Below, piece by piece: positions 56,801 to 64,000 of a stretch of 64,000 nt of DNA. The position numbers and the translations under genes were made by a program. The notes beneath the pieces were generated by a model. That model was not told the DNA's origin. It saw only the letters and a list, made by a program, of their open reading frames with translations, and searched no databases. Origin of the DNA: Anaeramoeba flamelloides (lineage: Eukaryota > Metamonada > Anaeramoebidae); assembly GCA_027625915.1 (NCBI GenBank), contig JANTQA010000063.1, positions 496,001 through 560,000 on the forward strand, written 5' to 3'. How positions within the stretch are numbered: the stretch's first letter is position 1; each line of letters starts with the position of its first letter.

Positions 56801-58740
56801 AAACCGAAAATTTTAAAAAAATTTCCGTTTATTTCTTAAATTAAAAAAAACTAACGTCTGTAAGAGGAAATTAATTTCCTCCCTTCAAGATAAAAACAAA
56901 AAAAAAAAAAAAATTTCATAAATCTACTTTAATTAATTGTCAGAAAAAAAATTAAAACTTTTTCCCTCAATAAACTAATATTAAAAATGAATGAAATTGA
57001 TCTGAGAGGAAAAAATTCAAAAGTATATTTTCAAAATAATCTTAATAAAATCATTTAAAATATTTAACTAGTTTTTAATAATTTTTGGAGAAAGTGATAT
57101 ATAAAAAATAATAATATAAAACAAAATAAACTTACTTGAATAATTTTTCCAATTATAGTTAAATTACGCTTATTTTTAGTATTTAATTGTCTTTCTACGA
57201 TCTGAAAAGAAATGGGGACAACAATGGCAACATTGACAAAACGAAGCATAAAAAACCCGCCTATTTTTGAGGCAACATCATATTTATCAACATTTGTGAA
57301 ATATTTTTCAATTACAGTTTTTATATTATAACAGATTTTTCGAAGTATCAACGGAATTTTATCAACACTTTTATAAAGTCTTTCAAGAAGAAGATCACAA
57401 ATGTTTAGTAAGTCTTCCAAATTCTTTTTAATAACTTCCTGGACTTCAGGATCTTCTTGAGCTTCCTCATCAGTCATGATCATTTTCTGTGTTTTTGTTT
57501 CTTTTTCTTTTTCTTTGCCACCTTCCTCTTCTCTTACATTTTCCCTTGAAATTTCAAGTTCAATTTCATTTCCGTACCCGTTCCCATTGTAAAATGAGCC
57601 ACTTTGCTTATTTTTTTCTAATTCCTCAAGTCTTTTTTGTTGTTCAAGTCTTTTTTGTTCTTGAATTCTTTTCCATATTCTCATCGGTTGAATTTCTAAA
57701 TCTAATTCATCATTTTCACAGATTTTAGTTAAGGGTTCTGATAAAAGATCTTGTAAATATTTTTGACTAGAAGATCTTCTTGTGAAATATACTATTAATT
57801 TTGTAAGTGGTGTATTTGTTCGAAGTAGAGTTGTGAAATCTGTAACTTCAGCAAAATTTTCATCAAAGGCAATCTTGAAATAATATGTAATAAAAATAAG
57901 TCGAGACATAAAGATATAAAAAAAAAAATCAATAAATAAATAAATCATAGATTTATCATAAAAATAACAACAAAAAAATAAATAATAATCTACAGCTATT
58001 TAAAAAAAGTGAGGAATAAAAGTTTTAAAAAACTGTTACTCAAAACGTTTGATTCAGTTTTTTTAAGTGGTTTTTGTAAAACTTCTGTTTATCGCTTTTT
58101 AAAAATGGCTGTATTTGTAAATTGAAATTAAAATATTTACTTTCATTATAGCAAATAATTTTTTTTCTTCAATTGGATCAAATTGATGATTATACAATTT
58201 CGATAACATAATTGGATTCAATTTTTCTGCTTCTTGTAATGTTATCAAATTAATAATCTTTCCAAAATATTGCGGATTATTATAAAGCAATTCTAAAAAG
58301 GAAGCATATGCCTATATTATGATTAAACATTGAATGATATTAAATTTATATTATAAAATGATATTTTTGAGATTATGGTTAGTATTATTAAAAAGAAATG
58401 TAGGAATTTTCTAAAAAGCAATAAAATAAACATTTTTTTTTTAAAAGAAAAATAATTATACTCTTTGATATGCAATTTCTTTAAAGTATCTTCTTTCTTC
58501 TTTTATTTCATTCAAATCTTCATTGTCTTGCAATCTTAAAAGTCTAATTGGTTCATAAAATGAAAATTCATACGTTTCCATTTGTATTTTTAATTCTCTA
58601 ACTAATGAATATAATTTTTCTGATTTTATAGGCAGTTTTTTTTTGATAGTTTTCAGCATTTTTACATCTCTTGAATAGTCGTCTCCAACTGTATATTGTT
58701 TTTTTCTATTTGTTATTGATATTATTTTGAAAATTTTCAT
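53865..58740 (-). CDS. IQGAP-like RasGAP protein, five exons
   Basis: Exons 58740-58462, 58311-58141, 57873-57136, 55218-54299 and 54084-53865 join in phase to 775 residues (introns 150, 267, 1917 and 214 bp). Exon 2 starts the RasGAP domain (FLELLYNNPQYFGKIINLI, YNHQFDPIEEKKLFAIMK). Exon 3 has the finger-loop LLRTNTPLTKLIVYF with an Arg, QKYLQDLLSEPLTKI, an ~80-residue Glu/Lys/Gln insert, and GGFFMLRFVNVAIVVPISF, equivalent to 'RYMNPAIVAPDAF'. The junction IIGKIIQ|ILSNMEQIFNKKE falls in the next conserved block. Exons 4-5 are RasGAP-C: NNFVITCTLNNIVFLHGLM, NDPL-like TDPLLRYLVMFG, then GVFKLETYFGNVQE and FNLRYLVIWLKKNLF. There is no calponin-homology or IQ region, as in short GAPs of amoebae. 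IQGAPs bind Rac/Cdc42 and organise actin. The Arg loop and altered NVAI are worth noting. Confidence 0.92.
55366..55590 (+). CDS. Doubtful ORF within IQGAP intron 3
   Basis: A 74-codon plus-strand frame beginning MVEFNQTQKDFDSFDVWINT; the ATG-like start is a TTG, so no ATG opens it. Composition is protein-like (KLDQFRISIYKRRYKLKK) rather than simple AT-rich noise. It lies opposite the intron of the host gene. Possibly a remnant of an inserted element or gene scrap. Confidence 0.2.
   Translation: MVEFNQTQKDFDSFDVWINTKVTKILNINPHSQRIIYKIEIKLDQFRISIYKRRYKLKKILELLGFWTLISDQV
56298..56560 (-). mobile_element. Family D MITE, copy 2 (263 bp), in IQGAP intron 3
   Basis: Exact CCCTAATAAAAAAA / TTTTTTTATTAGGG termini, the reverse of copy 1 with matching interior (acacctttacaacacgttta versus taaacatgttgtaaaggtgt). 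Flanking TTT on both sides could be a 3-bp duplication. Confidence 0.85.
56655..56850. repeat. Family K tandem half-element in IQGAP intron 3
   Basis: Three imperfect tandem units of roughly 40-45 bp with the core ggttttctgttttatttgtg aagtgttctagg, then aatctattgattttcgttag. The same units form the arms of the palindrome at 58985-59400. Confidence 0.65.
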
Positions 58741-59520
58741 TTAATGTTTTTTTTTTTTTAGTAAGAAAAATGAAGTTATTATTGTCGTTTTTGTTGTTGT
58801 TGTTGTTTTTGTTGTTGATGATATTGTTTTTGTGAAAGAAGTATCAATTAAACTCTGGATATCATTGGTTATTTTTTTTTTTTTGATCGATAAATAAAAA
58901 TAAAATTTTGTATATTTATCTTTTTATTTCTTTAATTACAAAAAACCGCAGTTAGGTTTTCCAGAATTTAAATGAATTGAGTAAAATCAATGATTTCTCT
59001 CTATTATTTTGAATTTTGGAAAGGCTGTTAGCTTTTCTTGAGTTTTCGTATTTATTCCAAAAACCAATAGATTTTCGTTAGGTTTTTTTGAGGTTTTCTA
59101 TTTTATTTGTGAAGTGTTCTAGGTTTTTTTTCCTTTTTGAAATAAACAGAATATTTTAATAAATTTTTCGTTTATTACAAAAAGAAAAAAAAACATAACG
59201 AAAATCTATTGATTTTCCAAATAAATAGAAAACTCAAAAAAACCTAACGAAAATCAATATATTTTTCAAATAAAATAGAAAATCTCAAAAAAACCTAGAA
59301 CACTTCACAAATAAAATAAAAAAAACACGAGAAAAATGACATTAGCTTTTTCAAAATTCAATAGAATAGAGTAAAATCCTTGGTTTTATTAAATTCTTTT
59401 GAATTTTAGAAAAGCATTTTTAACTTTTTTTTAATTTGAGAAATAAAAATATCTTATATTTATATTCAACTGAAAGAGAAATAAAGCAACTTTTCTTTAT
59501 ATTATTACAAATTTCCTTCT
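58741..59520. other. Promoter side of the IQGAP-like gene, containing a foldback
   Basis: A short (GTT)n stretch at 58785-58815 is followed by the palindromic family K element. No gene. Confidence 0.4.
58985..59400. repeat. Family K foldback with internal ~40 bp units
   Basis: The left arm reads gaattgagtaaaatcaatga, tttgaattttggaaaggctg, gattttcgttaggttttttt, tttgtgaagtgttctaggtt. The right arm repeats these in inverse order and strand (taacgaaaatctattgattt, cctagaacacttcacaaata, tagctttttcaaaattcaat). The centre is at about 59160. Fragments recur at 32085-32130, 55799-55870 and 56655-56850. Confidence 0.7.
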
Positions 59521-60910
59521 TTAAGGGAGTAGCCACGGTAAAGAAAAATTTTTCACTTTTGTGCAATTCTGAAGAGGATCAGAAAATAACATTTTTTACT
59601 CTGGTTGTACCTCACTGATTTTTATTATTTAAAGTACTTCATTCATTAGATTTTTTAAATTTTTTTTTCAAAGTCTCAAAGAAATTGCCACAATAGAATG
59701 TTGAGTTGAATTACTTAAAATAGTGTTTTGAATGTTGAATGACTTATTTTTTATTCTTCTCTCAACATTCTATTGTGGCATTTAATTTTTTCATTTTTTA
59801 TTTTTTCATCATTTTTGAGATTTTTTTAATCCTGACAAGATAAAGCAATTAGAAATATTTTTTTATTAGTGGCATTTAGGATTAATGGATTTTTTTTAAA
59901 AAGAACAACAATATTACAATTGAGAGAATCATAAAAGGAAACATAAATGGGACTTAAATAGCTAGAAGAATTCCAAAATTAGAATAATTAAGTAGAATTA
60001 TTACTTGTTAGGATTGTAAAAGGTTGGGTTTAGTGGAATATGAGAAGTGAATATGATTATATGTTATCAAAGTTTAAACCACAAAATAGATACACTTTTT
60101 ATTCAAAGAATCTGAAATTATCTTCTCCCAGAAAAAAAAAACTAAACCCCATTCCAAAAATTTGGACACATCTAAAATCAAAAATAGTGAAACAAAAAAC
60201 TCAATTTACTATATTCTCCCAAACCTAAAATAAAACCAGATTTAAGTAACATAGTATTAATGGTTTTTTTAAGTAATAATTTTCATCCAAATATAAGAAA
60301 ACAATATAAAACAAAAAAATCAAAACAAGTGTGTCCAAAAAAAAATGAAACGAGCTGAAATGAAAGAGTTTGAACAAAAAAATATATTGGTAGATTTGTT
60401 AAAATTACACCAACAATGGTTGATCGATCAAATGATAAGATACCATGTACCGGTTGTATGTGGATTTATCACTTGAAGAAACTCAACTGTAACCATCTAG
60501 TAACCATCTATAAAAAAATTTTCAGATCTAACTAAACCGATTAAGTACCTGAAAAAAAGAAAAATGAAAACAAAAACAAAAAAAAAAAAAAAATGATATA
60601 GTTTGTTGAATTAAAATTAATTTCCAAATTGATGTAAATCATGTTTTTGTTATTCTTCTAACTGTTTAAACTGTGTCCAAATTAATCGAATTAAGTTTAT
60701 TTTAATAATAAAATAATAATAATAATAAAACTATTTTATCAATATAATCTCTTTTTTTTTATTGTTGAACATTACTAAAAAAAAAAATATCAAATAATTT
60801 TTTTAAAAAAATTTTTAGAGAATCTACGATCACACGCCACTAAAATAAAACGTTCTTATCTCATCTCTCTCAAATTTTTATCATGTCTTATGGTGTAACT
60901 ACTCCCTTAA
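59521..60910. mobile_element. Family A TTAA-flanked element, long copy (1390 bp)
   Basis: The left end TTAAGGGAGTAGCCACGG and the inverted right end GGTGTAACTACTCCCTTAA are both bordered by TTAA. It contains about 570 bp absent from the short copy at 3381-4195. That extra segment carries consecutive protein-like frames (MRSEYDYMLSKFKPQNRY from 60040; MKRAEMKEFEQKN, then LLKLHQQWLIDQMIRYH, at 60345-60476). These could be remains of a transposase, but I recognise no DDE signature. Confidence 0.75.
60345..60476 (+). pseudogene. Small ORF inside family A, possible transposase remnant
   Basis: 43 codons from ATG 60345: MKRAEMKEFEQKNILVDLLK, ending VPVVCGFIT. Codon use is far less biased than the flanks. 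A neighbouring frame just upstream (PKIKPDLSNIVLMVFLSN) is also protein-like. Absent from the short family A copy, which fits an internally deleted derivative. Function unknown. Confidence 0.3.
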
Positions 60911-60949
60911 GTGGTTTTGGCCAATGTAAGTTATTTCCAAAAAAGAGAG

Positions 60950-61170
60950 GCAAATTTATTTCAAAATATCTTTATTAAACTTAATTCATAATGTTATTAT
61001 TTAAATATCAAAAAGTGTTATTCATCATGGATTGATTCTTCCATAATATTACAATTTATTTATTTGTTTGTAAAAGATTAGTTTAATTAAAGACATCAAA
61101 GTTTCTGATCTCAATTTTATATGATATTTTTCAGGTATAAAAGTTTGTGGTTATTTTTTTTTCTTTTTGA
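60950..61170 (+). repeat. Dispersed repeat shared with 43740-43960
   Basis: Starts aaaatatctttattaaactt and ends near tttctgatctcaattttata. It abuts the right end of family A. Confidence 0.5.
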
Positions 61171-61553
61171 TGACTCAAAAATTGTTTCAAAAATATTGAA
61201 GCTAGATAAAATTCCAAATTGAATGAAAAGCTTTGGTAGTGTATTGTATTGTTTTAAAAATCATTTGAATCCTTACCATATTGTCAATATTGTATTAAAA
61301 TTTGTCCTTGCATTTTTTTCTCCAAATAAATGTTTTGTTTTTTTTCATTTTTTGGAAATATTTTGAGATTTATTTTGAAATACAAGCATGTGTAACTGAT
61401 TCAATTGGTGGTAATATTTCTCTTAATTTTATATTGTCAATTTACAGATAGATCCACTTTAAAAAAAAACTATTATTTGGAATATAAAAAAAAAAATACC
61501 TCACTTTTTTGGAGATGATTTATGGTGATTTTCCTTTCCACAAACAAAATTTT

Positions 61554-62599
61554 TTATTTCAAATTCTCAAATATTTTACTTATTATTACTTGTAAAAACA
61601 CCAAGATCTCCACAAAACTAATTACAAACGAAACTGTATTTTTACTATTTTAATTCGGTTTCCTTATTGAACTTTGAGATAAAATTTTAATGGGATCAAT
61701 TTGATTATAATAGTAAAATAGAAACAAAAAAACTAAAAATATACAGTTTTTCAAAAAAAGTTAAAGAAAACTCACCTTTCGGGTTGGAAATGTTCAAGCT
61801 TGTGGTGTTGAAAAAGTGGTATTTTGTGGACAGAAATTGCACAATTTTTACAATAATATAAATTACATTCCTGACAATAAAAATCACAAACTGTTTCTTT
61901 CTTCATTTGTTGGCAAGCGTAACAAAAAATTTGTGTATTTTTCTTTTTTTTTTTTTTTTTACGAGCTAAATTGATCATAATGATCAATTTAAAGAAGAAA
62001 GGAAGATTGGGAAGTTCACAGAATTAGAAAGGAACTTCATTTAAGAACAAAGATTAAAAAAAAAAAAATTATTTTACCTATTCTTTGCAAAGGTAGAACC
62101 AAATGGTTGGCAAAGAGTGGGATCCTGTGAATTTGTTGATTACAAATTCCACATAAAGAAGCTTGACAATTAACACAAAAAAATGAAGGAATTAGTTCGT
62201 TATTCGTCTTTAAGCATGAATCACAAAAAGTAGCATTTGTTTGTTTTTCTAATAGTTTTTTTTTTTTTTGGTTTAAGAAAGGAGAGGTTTTTGGGATTGT
62301 AAAAGGTAAGTTAAGAGTGCCCCTTGAGGGAAACAAATTGTATCAGTGAAAAGAAGAAAATCATTAAAAAAATTTTTACCCTTTCTTATCGTGGTTCTAA
62401 AATGGTTTTTTAATGGATAAAGTGTGTGTATTTGTTTGTCGCACTGTGAACACAAATATAAATTGCAATTATTACATAGAATTTCTGCAATTACATACTT
62501 GTTTTGGAGCATACAGTTATGGCAAAAAACGTTTTTGTTTTTGGGAGGATCTCGTACACGACTACAAATTAAGATTTTGTTTGATTGTTTTTTGTTCAT
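61554..62599 (-). CDS. Triple B-box-type zinc-finger protein, three to four exons
   Basis: Exons 62599-62380, 62248-62078 and 61965-61776 join in phase (introns 131 and 112 bp). Each encodes one B-box-like finger: CHNCMLQNKYVIAEILC / CNNCNLYLCSQCDKQIH; CDSCLKTNNELIPSFFC / CQASLCGICNQQIHRIP; CYACQQMKKETVCDFYC / CQECNLYYCKNCAISVH. Exon 3 ends at a consensus donor (CCCGAAAG|GTGAGT). A phase-compatible terminal exon at 61617-61554 (SFVEILVFLQVIISKIF) would finish a protein of about 214 residues, but this last exon is weakly supported. B-boxes mediate protein contacts in TRIM-like proteins; no RING, coiled coil or SPRY is visible. One finger per exon suggests exon duplication. Confidence 0.7.
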
Positions 62600-64000
62600 T
62601 ATGCAATCTGAAAGTAATGTTTGGTAATTTCTTTTTTTGAAAGATCGAAAGATTCACAATTGGGTGAATATTTGTTTTGTTGAGAAATTTGGAAATTAAA
62701 AAAATGAAATAGAATACTGTCAAACTAAAGTTTAAATTTATTTGTCACTCACTTTTATTCAAAAACAAAGTGGAATTTCAGAGAGCTGTCTAAACAATAT
62801 GTTTATTTAGTCATTTTTCCTGAAAGATCTTTTTTCTCAAAAAAGTTTTTTAATGGTTAAAAATATTCTGTTTGAAAGTTGTTCTTTATCTTTTTTTCAC
62901 ACAAGATCAAAACAAAATAAAAATTTAATAGTGTCTGGATTTCTGAATACAAACTAAAAGGACTGAAAATTTTGTGATTCGAACAAAAAAATATATAAGA
63001 ACAATTATCAGACCAGATTTAAGAACAAAATTTAAAGTTAATTATTTTATGTTGTGTTTTTATTCTTTTTCAATTCTATTTTATTTGAGAAGATCAGTTC
63101 TTTTGCAATTTGGAAAATTGAGAATAAACCAAATACACCACAGAATTAAAAAGATAAGACTGGTCATTATATTTTGTTTCGAGTTTTAATTTATAATTCA
63201 GTTATTTTGGACAAAAAATAATTGTACAAAGTCGAAGTAAAGAAATAGAAAAAAATAAGGGAGATGATAGTAATCCCAATCAAGATTTTTAATTGTTAAG
63301 TGTTGAAAGGAAATTATTGTGTAATTTGTATAATACAATCAAATCCTTTTTTTTAAACAAAAAACAAATTTTTTAAATTATATTCCATCAATTAGAATGA
63401 TGATTAATTAAATTAAACTTGTTCAAAACAATATTCAATCAATCAAAAAAACCAGAATAAAAATTATCATTTTCCAAACTCGAACAAACCTCTTTAAAAC
63501 TCCATTTTTTTTCAAAATAGGTTGATCTACATAAAGTTATCACACCCTAAAATGAGTATTCTAAAGAATATTCCATCTTAATTAACTTGAGGTAGGTTTA
63601 TTATTGAGTTCATAAAAAATTGATATGTTTATCAAAAAGATTTGATTTTTAATAAATGAAATTATACAACAATTAAAAATCTTATCAATAAAATATCTTG
63701 CCTGGGATTATTTTCATCTAAGGTATTTTTTCAAATACTACAGTGATATTGATAATGGGTGACCAAAGAAATAATTTGTTTTTCAGTATAAATTCCGTCC
63801 TTATTCTTCTTCTTGTTTCAGTGTAAAATATTAATGGCTACTCAATATTACTGATAAATTCAAATAAATTTAATAAAATTTTTAGTTCAATTTCGGATTT
63901 TGTAATCTCTTGGCTCATTTTTTAAAACAACTCAAGAGAGAGATTATTTTGGAAACACAACCAATTTTACAAAGTTTTTTAACATTTAAATAAACTAAAA
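62600..64000. other. Intergenic region to the right edge
   Basis: The upstream flank of the B-box gene, then AT-rich DNA with a family E copy (63225-63745). The plus frame at 62974-63189 is not convincing. Confidence 0.4.
63225..63745 (-). mobile_element. Family E element, copy 2, with inverted ends
   Basis: The left end (agtaatcccaatcaagattt, ttaattgttaag) is inverted at the right (aaaaatcttatcaataaaat, atcttgcctgggattatttt). Reverse-complemented, the interior is colinear with 32640-33085 in DENN intron 3. Confidence 0.65.

Overview
The window is about 64 kb of very AT-rich nuclear DNA from a protist. Its genes are split by GT-AG introns and encode lysine-, asparagine- and coiled-coil-rich proteins built from Rab, DENN, RasGAP/IQGAP, RGS, BTB, ankyrin and B-box modules. 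This repertoire, with its very long poly-Lys tracts and standard code, is what I would expect from an Anaeramoeba-like anaerobic amoeba (Metamonada) or, less likely, an amoebozoan. The assignment is inference from composition and families, not from a marker gene.

Layout. 1-932 (-): 5' part of a Lys/Ser-rich gene running off the left edge. 4.9-5.9 kb (-): BTB/POZ gene, with a possible RCC1-like fragment just upstream. 6.8-7.5 kb: decayed coding-like remnant and a repeat. 7.8-10 kb (-): zinc-finger plus ankyrin-repeat gene. 13.2-15.9 kb (+): coiled-coil protein with a C-terminal RGS domain. 19.6-25.6 kb (+): five-exon Rab2-type GTPase. 29.7-35.4 kb (-): four-exon DENN-domain protein (a family of Rab exchange factors). 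40.9-43.5 kb (+): two-exon Maf-like nucleotide pyrophosphatase. 47.2-48.4 kb (-): Lys-rich, RGG-tailed protein with Rrp6-like end motifs. 53.9-58.7 kb (-): five-exon IQGAP-like RasGAP. 61.6-62.6 kb (-): protein with three B-box-type zinc fingers, one per exon. I found no rRNA, tRNA or CRISPR.

In the five genes where I could rebuild the exon chain with phase agreement at every junction (RGS, Rab2, DENN, Maf, IQGAP), most introns are about 90-280 bp, but four of the five contain one giant intron (4.9, 2.6, 1.9 and 1.9 kb). Each giant intron carries one or more members of short dispersed repeat families. By comparing the window with itself I distinguish about ten such families, many with terminal inverted repeats. 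They include TTAA-flanked elements (A, B, F), a palindromic TA-flanked element about 403 bp long (C), a 261-263 bp element ending CCCTAATAAA (D), a roughly 570 bp element in four copies (G), and others (E, H, I, J, K). Between genes the sequence is mainly these elements and low-complexity AT-rich DNA.

Functionally, several genes belong to small-GTPase and G-protein control: Rab2, a DENN protein, an IQGAP-type RasGAP and an RGS protein. They lie on both strands with kilobases between them, so this is a shared theme and not evidence of an operon.
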